From assembly GCF_003590095.1 (NCBI RefSeq), contig NC_039481.1:13237895-13301894 (forward strand): a stretch of 64,000 bases of DNA, given 5' to 3'. Shown here piece by piece: positions 22,910 to 33,268 of this stretch. This DNA comes from Trichoplusia ni. Taxonomy: Eukaryota > Arthropoda > Insecta > Lepidoptera > Noctuidae. Each line of letters starts with the position of its first letter. Position 1 is the first letter of the stretch. The translations under genes and the position numbers were made by a program. The notes under the pieces were generated by a model. It ran no database searches. It saw only the letters and a program-made list of their open reading frames with translations, and was not told where the DNA came from.

Positions 22910-25834
22910 TTATCCAACGATAGCTGATGATATAAAAACAGTCATCATGCCACAGGACTCCAGCCCTTCACCTCGCTCCAGCCTGAAGTACCCTTGGTCA
23001 CCCTGCGAGGTTCCCCAAGAGTTTTTCAAAAGCCAGTACTTGATGCCGTTTTCTGGAATACAAAGACACGTATTTAGGTAGATCGAATTCTCTTAATTAT
23101 ACCCGATATTAAATTGTTCCTGGACAGATCTGATCTTTCGATTCATCAAAATTCAAAATGATCCACATTAATTTTTTGATTATGACGAATGGACTAAACA
23201 TAATTTAAACACGACCATGTCCTAGGTCCGTATTACAGAAGGCTACTCAAGTCCTAATCTCTGTTTAAAACTAGATTTGAGTTGAGATTTCATTTTAGAA
23301 CGCTCCTCAAGCATAGATTCGGTGATCATAGTTCAGCTGAGTGTAGATCTTATTCTAAATCATTACTCAGTTCTAGATTACTACTCAAATAGAGATTTGA
23401 TGTGTGATTACTCAAGTGTGGTCGACACCGCGCTTGAGCAGAGATTTCCCTTTGAGTTAAGCAAATAATTGTGTTTTAATAGAAATAATGGATATTTTTG
23501 AAGAGTTTGATTATTACGATAATTTATTAAACGATATTTATTAAACGTTAACGTTACGCAAAGTTATTTAACAATAATTTATTTAAGATTTTAAATAAAA
23601 CCTACAGTTAAAAAGCTTAATCGTCTTTAAATCAAAATATAATTATTAATTCGGTTTGAAACTAAATTCTTATTTTGAGTATGTTGAACCAGAATTTCGG
23701 GGAAGATACATTTGTAAACGAAGACAGTCTGATTCATAGACAAGACATATTCTCTGCTTGAGACGCGATTTGAATCTCGATTCAGCTGAGTGAAGTTTGA
23801 ATAATGTTCTGAAATAAGAATGACCCTCAAGTGCAGATTCAATATTTAAACTATGATCAGGTGATTTAAGATCAAACTGGGCTTGAGTAGCCTTCTGTAA
23901 TACGGACCCTAGTGTTGCTTATTTACGTGATTTTAGCTTCAAACTTATTTGTTCAAAAAACAAAACTCTGGAATCTTTAATTTGATGAGCATATGCATAT
24001 TATTAAACTTGAATTTATACCTTCTCCATATCCAACAAGAAGAACTCCATGATTTACTTCGCCAGTACAATATTTATCTGGGATGATTTGACCCTTATAG
24101 TTCTGCATATGTAGAACTTCTGATTTCATGGCTAAAATAGGTTAAAATTTTAAGCAGATACTTGAAGAGTAGATTCGTCACAAGTATATTATAATTATAT
24201 TTAAGAGTATCGAAATTAACAAGGTACCATTAAGCAATGGACTGTTCATTTTTATGTAGTACATACTCTCTTTCTCTCAGTCCAGCTAGCCAGTCCAAAC
24301 CAGTCTTATGATGGGATATTGCTGTACCCAGGTTTTAGATTTAAAAACACAAAGCAGCCATTGGTACTTGGTAGTTCAATTAGTTGTTGGTCTGTGTAAA
24401 AGTGACCAGAGAATATAAGTGAGATGAAATTTACATTCACAATCTGCCATTTCATTTGAGACTTAAATAAATAACAAGTCCCAAAGATAAGAATGTGATA
24501 CTTGCTCTAGGATTGATAACAAGTAAGTTGATGAAGGAGGCATTACCTACACTGAGCGGCCCTCGGTGATACAATAGCTGCTTAAGTTTCTCTTGAGAGG
24601 AAAGTCGGTATGAATCGCAGCCAATTATCTTTACCCTAAGACGATTTGAAGGCAGTAGACATTGTGGATGAGGATTATGTTGACGATATGGGTAATCTGC
24701 CTCCAGCTCGGAACCACCTAACTCCATGAGAGAACTAAAAAAATGAGATAAAACATGAAAAAGTACATGAAAACCTAAAAAAAATTAAATGATATTGCAG
24801 AATGATGTAATTGTTGAAAGGCTTGCGGATAATAAGTGAATTTTGAATTACCTGAAGGCGTTATTCATGTATCCTCCGCGGCAGCCGTGTGAGCGTTTGT
24901 CACAGTCCACAATTTGTTGCTCGGATAATACCAAGAGCTTCTTATATACCATAGCAAACTGTCCTTCGATGTTCCCTGTACCATAAATAATTAAAAAATG
25001 TAGGTGTTGGTGTCTTCGTGTTCGCCTTTAAAAAGAACAAGAAGTTATCTCGTGAATGACAAGAGACACAAATATCATGATATTATTATTCAGTACCTCA
25101 ATTGTTGAATTTTCATGTCAGGAGGCGAAACTTCCAAATGCTGCTTGAATTGTGAAAACACCACATATTAAAGGAAAATATTAAAACCCAAATCTTACGT
25201 ACCGGTTGCACTAAACGCGTAACAAGAATTGCAATCCTTCTGATCCTTCACAGGTGTCACGACATTGTATTTCGTCCAATCATGGCTGGGTGGTGCATTG
25301 ATATTGGGAATATTTCTATCAGTAAGCCTATTGCAGAGAGCAATAGACTCGTTGACTATCAAACCAGAATGCGTCATCAAAAACTCTTCAAGTGTATGAT
25401 CCATATATGGAGTAAAGTCTGCAAAAAATACGATTGTGTTTGAAACAGCTTTAAAACAAAGAATCTATTTCATTGGACAAACCGAACTTAAAGAAATTAA
25501 AACTCTAAATACATAATTGTATATTGCAAAATCAATCAAAATCTTAAGAAAAAATTTAAAGGCACTCCAACTTCAGCTGGTATCTTCAATACCAATAAAA
25601 AACATTACCAAAAGAATGTTGATGATGAAATCGACCCATTTCGTTAAGTCTTTGCAGGTTTTCCATGAATATATTAAACCTATATTCTCGTTCTTGAAAA
25701 TCATGATACACTTTATTGTGATGTTGTATAAAGTAGTTGAATTGCTCGTCGATAGCGAAGCGAGACAGCGGCGTCACACACCAGACCGGCGCAAGCGCAG
25801 ACAAACATCCTAAAACCAGTATACACGATATCAT
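22910..25834 (-). CDS. Divergent cathepsin L-like cysteine protease, gene D
   Basis: Complete gene. Coding exons in transcript order: 25609-25834, 25203-25418, 24852-24975, 24547-24734, 24021-24131, 22910-23052; GT-AG introns, phases 1-1-2-1-1. The product is 335 aa: signal peptide (1 to about 20), ERFNIN region about 49-69 (EREYRFNIF), catalytic Cys141 in DCNSCYAF, His279 in VNHGV, Asn299 in NSWG. It is the most divergent member. The GNFD-like motif reads DFTPYMD, the Gly before Ser-Cys is Asn, the DWR of the mature N-terminus is DWT, the exon 4 glycosylation site is RLS instead of NLT/NLS, and exon 4 is 188 bp against 182 in the other five. The frame has no stop. Intron 5 holds a roughly 680-bp inverted-repeat element. 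It is divergently paired with gene E. It may be a functional protease with changed specificity or a weakly active homologue. Confidence 0.9.
23226..23907. mobile_element. 682-bp inverted-repeat element in gene D intron 5
   Basis: Ends in perfect 26-bp terminal inverted repeats, 23226-23251 and 23882-23907 ('gtccgtattacagaaggc'). The subterminal regions are also rich in repeated 'tagattt' / 'ctcaag' motifs. No transposase frame; CTAG flanks both ends and may be part of the target duplication. Confidence 0.8.
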
Positions 25835-26402
25835 TTCAAGACCACAAAGACTTATGACTGAAAGAATAACTTACTAATTGTTATTATATTTATAGGTGCC
25901 TGAAAACGAAACTATTCAAAAAATCAATAAATTGTTAAAATTATCTTGGATACGACACGTGCAAGAGATAAAGACAACCGAGTATGTATAGGTAAGTAAT
26001 ATAGAAGATTTTTCTTGATTTAAACAATCAATAAACCGTGTAGGCACTCAAATTCATCCATTCCCGGTACATCTCTTGTCGTCACAATCAGATATTAATC
26101 TAAACATCAAGATACGATACAAGGTCCGTAAAAACTAATTTAGGGTACTGCAAGGTAAAACTGTTATCAATACATAACATGCACGGAATGCATGCATGGA
26201 AAAATATTTACATATGAACTAAGTTATTTCCAATATCCGAGTCAAAATGTCGTTGGTATTTAAATTATTCAATATTACTTCCATACCTACCTGGATACTT
26301 CAAAGTTTTCCGATTACCAGCATTCCTGATATTTTCTTTGCGGTATATAAACGGTGCCATTTCTCCAGTTAGATAGGATTGAACTGTCCGTACACTGTTA
26401 CA
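25835..26402. promoter_or_regulatory. Divergent promoter region of genes D and E
   Basis: The 568 bp between the two ATGs hold both core promoters: TATAAATA for D on the minus strand at 25887-25894, and TATATAAA for E on the plus strand at 26344-26351. No transposon fragment was recognised here, unlike other spacers in the array. Shared control of D and E is an inference from the head-to-head arrangement. Confidence 0.65.
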
Positions 26403-29092
26403 ATGGTTTCTTCATTGCTACTTTTGTGTGCTTGTCTGGTGGGACTGGTGTCATCAAGGATACCCCCCTTATATAAACCTCAAGATGCACATGTTCACTT
26501 CCAGCGTTTCATAGAACAATACAACAAATATTACGAAACTGAACATGAGAGGCAAATGCGATTCGAAATATTCAAAGAGAGTTTGGAAGAAATCAACCGT
26601 TTCAACGAAGATAGTGAACACGCATTCTTTGGTAATCACATTAATATAATTTTATTTTTTTAACGTACCATTCTTGAGGAGCTCGCTGCAGAAGTAGATC
26701 GACCACAGGTGAAACTACTCTTGTTACTGTTGGTCCGTTGACGGGTGATGGTCTAAATCAGAAAGGCATCCGCTTAGACTGGAACCCAACATATTAAGGA
26801 AAAGGCTAATATGCTAATGAACTTACCATGCTTTGGGGATCCAAGCAACATGGCAATAATTTCTTTCGAAAACATGTATCTTTCTTGGTCATAAGAGAAA
26901 CATTTAACAAATTTTGTGGTGAGTATCTTTAAAATTGACATTAGTATAATTCTTTTTGCTTTTAGGTGTGACGGAGTTTTCTGACATGACAGCCGAAGAA
27001 TTCACTAACACTTACACCTGTATGGGAGGTCAGAACTTCACAAGCCTGGGCTCGTTGTGCAACGTGGTTTCTGAAAATGAAATTCAAAACACCGATGCCC
27101 CCGACTCTTTCGACTGGCGTAAGAAGAACGTTGTCACTCGAATCAAAAATCAATTAAAATGTGGTAGCTGTTATTCTTTCAGTTCAACAGGTTAGTTCAT
27201 GCACAATTCAAAGAATTTTACAAGCCAATATGAAATTGACCATCATTTAGCTACCACGGTTCTTGCGATATAGCCAGGTGACGACTGAACAGTTTCGTTT
27301 TAATCATTCGGATAGCTACGGTAACCCACATACAAACAAAAATATATGTGTTTTCTTATCAAAGAAAAAATATGTACAAACAAGAACAAAACAGTTTTAA
27401 ATATTTGGATTTCGTCTGCTCTAGGTTTCATAGAGGCACAATACGCCATGAAACACAACAGCCTGGAGGAATTCTCTGAACAGCAGATAGTTGACTGTGA
27501 CAGGGGTTCAATGGGTTGCATAGGTGGAACAATGGCATCGGCTTTCAGGTAACACAGTTATCTTTTTGGAATTCATAATTACCGTAGAATATTTCCCTAG
27601 AACTAAAAACATGGAAAACATTGCAGCACGATAATAAACCAAGGAGGATTGGAATTGGAGACAGGCTACCCATATCAAGGACGCCAAGGTCGTTGTCAAT
27701 ACCAACCTGGTAAGGCGATGGTAAGGCTGAGTGGGTGTTCTACGTACAATCTATCGTCACAAGAGAAACTGAAGCAGCTGTTGCATTCCGTGGGACCTAT
27801 AGCAGTTGGCAAGTATTTTATTTAAATTACTGAAATATGCCTTACGGTCAAGTAAGGCTAAGTATGAATTAGTTTTTGTTGTTCGATCTCTAAGTAGTGA
27901 TTCTTTTACAAAATGTGTCTCTGTTACTATCTTAAGTACTCTGACAAACGGTGAAGGATCACATCGTAAGAATCCTAGATTCCAAATATTGGAAAACTAA
28001 AAGCGCCAACTTTCCTTTAAACCTTTTCTATATTGAAAAAGGGATGTGCCCATTAGTGGGAAGCTTATTGGTTGTTATTATTATGGAGTTAAGTAGTTCT
28101 TACATCAAAATACGTCTTCCTAAATTATTGGCTTTATTTTTTTTTTACGAAAATAGCTAGAAACCTAAACCAATGCCATAAATCTAAATGATGTCTACAT
28201 TGATATATGATTATAAGCATTTCCTAAATTTAAAACCATAAAATCAGGAGTCACATTGTGGAACTGATTGATTAATAGCCTAGTCTCACTTCCAAAATAG
28301 TTAAGGCTTACTTACATAAATAGCTCAAAATAAGGAACCTTTATGTACGAGAGAAACTGGCCTGTTGGTCTAGTGATTAGGCTTCGCTTAGTTTGAGATT
28401 AGGTCGCATTGTGTGAAGGTTGCTTGTAACTTTGTAGCAAATTATAATTACGATTGTATCTCACAGCTGTGAGAGCTTCTAACTATAGAAACTATCACGG
28501 AGGCATCATGACCGATGATTTCTGCGGCTATGACAGAGTCAATCACGCGGTACTGCTGGTGGGATACGGAACAGGTGAGTGTTACTATTGTGTTGTCTGT
28601 AGCTATCAAATCTTTTCCTTAAAGACGAAATTCTCAAATGCTCAACCCTTCCCTATATGGGAACATCTATTGGCTGGTATTATAATAAACGGAATAACGT
28701 GGATAAAATTTTCCTCATCAAATTATTTCCGATGAGTTATTCTGGATGGATTTAAGTTTTTTCTTCACTTCTTCTGTATACTTTACAATAACTTCTTGTC
28801 CATTCCTAGATGTTTTTTTCTAGTGCTATTGGTAAAACGCCTGGTAAAAGACTCGTCAAATCCTTTATTCTTACTCTACATTTCAAAGTACATTTTGAGG
28901 CATGTTTTTCTTCACACATTTTGTATGGATTTCTTTATTTGTTTTACAGAGAATGGTCATCCATACTGGATTGTCAAGAACTCCTGGGGTACCAGCTTTG
29001 GGGAGCGAGGATACTTCCGAGTTTCCCGCGCTTCGGATTCCGACTCTTGCGGCATGTTTAACAATATGATGGCGACTGCTACCATTGTGTAA
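26403..29092 (+). CDS. Cathepsin L-like cysteine protease, gene E
   Basis: Complete gene. Coding exons: 26403-26631, 26966-27190, 27425-27548, 27627-27808, 28467-28574, 28950-29092; phases 1-1-2-1-1. The product is 336 aa: signal peptide (1 to about 20), ERFNIN propeptide (HERQMRFEIFKESL), GVTEFSD at 77-83, catalytic Cys145 in KCGSCYSF, His280 in VNHAV, Asn300 in NSWG. TRIKNQ replaces the usual TPVKNQ before the catalytic Cys, and exon 3 begins FIEAQ where the other genes have NIE(S/G)Q. Intron 4 starts with GC (GCAAGT) instead of GT; using it gives a 182-bp exon 4 of the same size and phase as A, B, C and F, so I prefer the GC-AG model. The ATG at 26403 follows a TATATAAA box; an upstream in-frame extension has no ATG. 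Likely a secreted or lysosomal endopeptidase. Confidence 0.93.
27935..28065 (+). mobile_element. LINE-derived fragment in gene E intron 4
   Basis: 'acaaacggtgaaggatcac' through 'gtgcccattagtggg' resembles the LINE tails found elsewhere in the window. A short piece of a tRNA-headed SINE ('ggtctagtgattag') follows at about 28360. Confidence 0.5.
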
Positions 29093-29147
29093 TGCTCCAA
29101 TACATTTTATTTTATCAAATTTCCTTGTTCTGGTTTTGGTGTGTTTC

Positions 29148-29153
29148 AATAAA
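29148..29153 (+). terminator. Polyadenylation signal, gene E
   Basis: AATAAA 56 bp after the stop codon. Confidence 0.65.
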
Positions 29154-31004
29154 TTGCATTCAGAATTATTTCGTTCTTTTAATATAATTTTATCCATATT
29201 ACTGTGCATTGATTAGAGTTTAGTAGTTATTGTCATTTAGACATGTTATCAGGGACATAAGATATTAGTATAACTGTTACAACTATAAGTAAGATACTGG
29301 ATGGGCTTACAAGCAGGAAAAAGCTATAATACTGGTCAAGTGCCAGTCGGACTCGCCAAACTGAGGGTTTCCTACTTAGGCTTAAGATAAACAAATCGTT
29401 TGGGTGACAAATAATTTTATGGATTATGGATTTCCACTCTCGATGTTTTTGTCACCTGCCGGCAAAATTGGTGATCGTAACAATAGCTGAAATACACCAT
29501 CTGTCAAAATTGCAACTGCCTAGCTATGCACGCAAGGACAAATAGCGGTTTGTAGGGAAGCTTGTAGATTACGTGAAAGATGAAGAGTGGTACAAATAAA
29601 TGGTAGAAAATATAAATTAAGACGTAATTAGGAAAGGGGCAAGGAAATGATGTTCAATGTACAATTAAAAGACACGTTCACAGTATTTTATTTTATCAGG
29701 CCGACGAAGACACAGAGATTTGACTACATATAAAGAGTAGCGTTTTGGACTTAACTGAATATTAATTTTCCACGCGAGAATATCTGGATTTTGAAACTTC
29801 AATTTCCGAAACATAAGTATATTAGTAGGTATTAAATAAAGGGATATAAAAACTAAATTTGAATCAAAACTTATCGTTTTTTTATTTATAATAAAAACTT
29901 TAGGCTTTACCAATTTAATAAAAATGAAAATTGAAGTTAAGCAAAAGGAAATGGCTTCCAGCTACTAATGTTTTACAAGGAGCGACTGCCAGCTGACCTC
30001 CTCAATCCCAACCTGACAACACGATAACCCTGGATTAGACTGGTTGTCAGACTTACTGGTTTCTGACTACCCGTAACGACTATCAAAGATGTGTTATTAA
30101 GAACCGAGAATTAACGTGCCTTCCGAAACGCGGAGGAACTCGTTATGACATAGATGGTCACCCATCCATCCACCGACCGTAACAAGCATAGCTTAAACCG
30201 TGATCGAACCATTTGTGCAGTTGCAGCTTCACCAACCGCATATCGATCGATATCTAACGAAGCTGATACAACTGGTTTTCATTTTGGTTTGATACTACCA
30301 TTGCAAGAATTAACCGAGAGCCGAATTGCGGTTGTAAGCCATTAAAGGCTCTACCACCATGTCTTAAAGCATATTGTGCGATATATGGCGTAGAGCGGTA
30401 TCTCTTTTACACCCGTAATGACAACACTTTAAGGCGTGGTGGTAGAAATTCTGGCGATATGGCTATGGCCATGGTGAAAATGAAATGCTTATCTACATTG
30501 TAAGCAGCTCGTTTAGCCCCAACAACGGCACTAGTAATGCCATAAATAGTTATTGCTGGGGTAGAAATTCTGGCGACCTGTAGCTATGACCATGGCGAAA
30601 GTCAAATGCTTATGACATTTTAAGCAGCTCGTTTAGCCCCAACAACGGCAAAATAATTATTCCTACTGAGTATTTAGATATCGTTTTCATTAGATTGATT
30701 TTATTTCATATCATAAATCAAAATTTGTCTTCGTCAACTAACTTCAACGCATCGTTTTATTTTTATTTCATAAAAAAAATGTTGTACTTTTCAATTAAAT
30801 TTAGACCAACATCCATGTTATTTATGATTATTAAACCAGGCAGTTTTGGTGCATTATTTTAACACATAATCACTAAGCACATCCATTCGATTATGACGAC
30901 AATGTTACATAGCTGAACTACGGAATTTAAACGAAATAAAACGTAAAGTATTTTCTTTACAGTTTGGCCTAGAAACATAGAATTACAGAAATTCTTGTTT
31001 AAAC
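29154..31004. other. Spacer between genes E and F
   Basis: Contains dispersed-repeat pieces near 29335-29530, a 'ggagcgactgcc'-family repeat at about 29960-30235, and the paired direct repeats at 30441-30650. No exon recognised. Confidence 0.65.
30441..30650 (+). repeat. Two 90-bp direct repeats beside an inverted repeat
   Basis: Copies at 30441-30530 and 30560-30650 share 'ggtagaaattctggcga' and 'agcagctcgtttagcccc'. Just upstream, 30351-30369 and 30428-30446 are inverted copies of each other (17 of 19 bases). Confidence 0.75.
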
Positions 31005-31012
31005 TATAAATA
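31005..31012 (+). promoter_or_regulatory. TATA box of gene F
   Basis: TATAAATA 42 bp upstream of the ATG at 31054. Confidence 0.7.
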
Positions 31013-31053
31013 CGGACTAAGCATTGTTGTAAATTGTAGTTGATTGTTCTGTG

Positions 31054-33190
31054 ATGTATTTACCGTTAGTGTACTTCTGCGCATGCGCGCTAGGGCTCAC
31101 ACACGCCGACTTTGAACCGTTCAAACTTGAGCATGCAGAGCATCACTTTGAGCGCTTCATCATAGAGCATGAGCGCAGCTACGCCCATGAATATGAGAAG
31201 AAAATAAGGTTCCAAGTATTCAAGGACAATTTGGAAAAGGCCAACGTTTTGAACCAAAAGAGTGGTCAAGCAATGTTCGGTATAGTCGACAATATAATTA
31301 AAAAAAAACGCTGATTTAATGATGAATACATAATGATGAATAATAGGATATCTTCAATTCTGGAATCCGGCAGAAACAACCACTTACAATTAAGACACCC
31401 CGCATCACAGTCTCAATGATAAGTTCTTGAATCAAAACGGATATTTCACTTTCAGGTATAACACCATTCTCTGACCTTACAACTGAAGAGTTTGTCAGAG
31501 ACTACACTGGATTGCAGACAACTTTAGGAGATGAAAACCTTTGTAAAGTATTCCCTTTACTTCCAAACAAGTATCAGGGTGAAGCAGCAAGATCATTTGA
31601 CTGGCGTGATTGTCATGCCGTCACTCCAGTAAAGTACCAAGGAAGCTGTGGCAGCTGTTACGCATTTAGTGCTATAGGTGAGGAAAATGAAATAGCATAG
31701 TGTTGGCTAGAGGCCGCATCGTGTACAGGAACGCTTACAGTGACCTCAGTATTTGCGCTAAAACCTACAATGTGTGTGTAATTTAAGCAAACTGTCATTT
31801 ATTTCAGGTAACATTGAGAGCCAGTACGCTATTAAAACCAAGAAACTCGTATCGTTATCGGAGCAGCAGATAGTCGATTGTGATGAAACTAATGCAGGTT
31901 GTTGTGGGGGGTACCCATCTAATGCATTCAAGTGAGTTTGAATTTCTCTACTAGAATATTAGAATTAAAATACTCTCTCAGTGTAAAGGAGCCTTACACA
32001 ATTTACTGGCCTTAAGTAGTAGTTTTAAATTCTGCTGTCTTTTCATTATTTCTGTTTTCTTTTCTTCATCGACATGAAAATATTAACAGGAAGCTAATAC
32101 AACAAGGGGGTCCCCAAACCAACAAAGATTATCCATATGTTGGGAAAGTTCAACATTGCAAATTTGATGAGAGAATGGTGCGCGTGCGACTAACCGCCTG
32201 CCAGTCTTACAATTTCACTTGCCAAGAACACGTAGAAAAACTTTTGTACAATTATGGACCTATCTCTATAGGTAATAAGGTTTCTTATATAATACCACCA
32301 AGATTTTTTGAAATTTTCAAGTTGGATAGTATTTGTGTTTTGTTTTTTCAAATGTTTATTTTTAGCAATCAAATCAAATCATCTCCAGTTATATACTGGT
32401 GGAGAAGGAGGCATCATCAACGATGACGTGTGTGATGTTGGTGATATCAATCACGCGGTTTTACTCGTGGGATATGGTGAAGGTTTGTATATTACTATTA
32501 CTAGATCTTATATTATAGCACACTAGCTGTTGCCCCGTGGTGAGAACATATAAGTTAGGAATTTTTGATCGAAGATGAATATTTTTCCCCGTTTTTGCCA
32601 CATTTTTCATTATATCTTCGCTCCTATTAGATGCAGCGTGATATTGCCTAAAAACTTCCTCGATGAATGGTCTATTGAACACAAAAAATATTTTTTCAAT
32701 TTGAACCAGTAGTTCCTGAGATTAGCGCGTTCAAACAAACAAACAAACTCTTTAGCTTTATATATTAAGTATAGATTTAAAAATCGGCCGTCCCTCTTTC
32801 TCCTTGGTCAAGTACATACAAAACATCTAAGAAAAATTGGACAAGCTTAACTCAGTAACTTCAAAAACAGTGATTTAAATGATCTGCCTTATAAAAAAAA
32901 ATGGTCACATTTTATATTCAACTTCGTTAGTTCCTAAATATTAAATTGGGCATTCATATGATCTAGCTGATCATATGATCATATCAGCTCATATGATTGC
33001 AGATCATATGATTTAATTTTGCGAAGTAACATTTTCTCGTGTTCCAGAGAAAGGGAAGCCATACTGGATTGTAAAGAACTCCTGGGGGCAGAATTGGGGA
33101 GAGAAAGGATATTTCAGGATGCAACGCGGACCGCACGCTCAGTCCTGTGGAATGATGAATAAATGGATGGCAACTTCTACCATAGAATGA
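31054..33190 (+). CDS. Cathepsin L-like cysteine protease, gene F
   Basis: Complete gene. Coding exons: 31054-31279, 31456-31677, 31808-31931, 32090-32271, 32366-32482, 33048-33190; GT-AG introns, phases 1-1-2-1-1. The product is 337 aa: signal peptide (1 to about 19), ERFNIN propeptide (YEKKIRFQVFKDNL), GITPFSD at 76-82, catalytic Cys143 in QGSCGSCYAF, His281 in INHAV, Asn301 in NSWG. It has the most canonical active-site Cys block of the six apart from Tyr in place of Trp. Three cysteines are extra relative to the paralogues: Cys128 (DCHAV), Cys182 (GCCGG) and Cys235 (NFTCQ). Exon 5 is the longest of the family (117 bp) because of a glycine-rich TGGEGGI insertion before the catalytic His. 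Introns are short except intron 5, which contains a dispersed repeat. Predicted secreted or lysosomal endopeptidase. Confidence 0.93.
32523..32776 (+). mobile_element. Dispersed non-autonomous repeat in gene F intron 5
   Basis: Begins 'ctagctgttgcccc' and ends 'ttcaaacaaacaaacaaac' plus a short AT tail; the same family as the copy at about 17171-17400. Confidence 0.65.
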
Positions 33191-33262
33191 TAGAAGTATT
33201 TCCTAATAATCTTGTACATCTCGACAAACATAGCAAAGTACCTTATTCCATGGCAAGTAGTG

Positions 33263-33268
33263 AATAAA
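33263..33268 (+). terminator. Polyadenylation signal, gene F
   Basis: AATAAA 73 bp after the stop codon. Confidence 0.65.

Noticed and set aside
28810..29061. Alternative frame over gene E exon 6
   Set aside because: Shadow of the true exon; frame and motif continuity support the NSWG-containing frame.
6866..33190. Integrated baculovirus DNA
   Set aside because: The protease genes have conserved spliceosomal introns and no other virus-like gene is nearby, so they are host genes.
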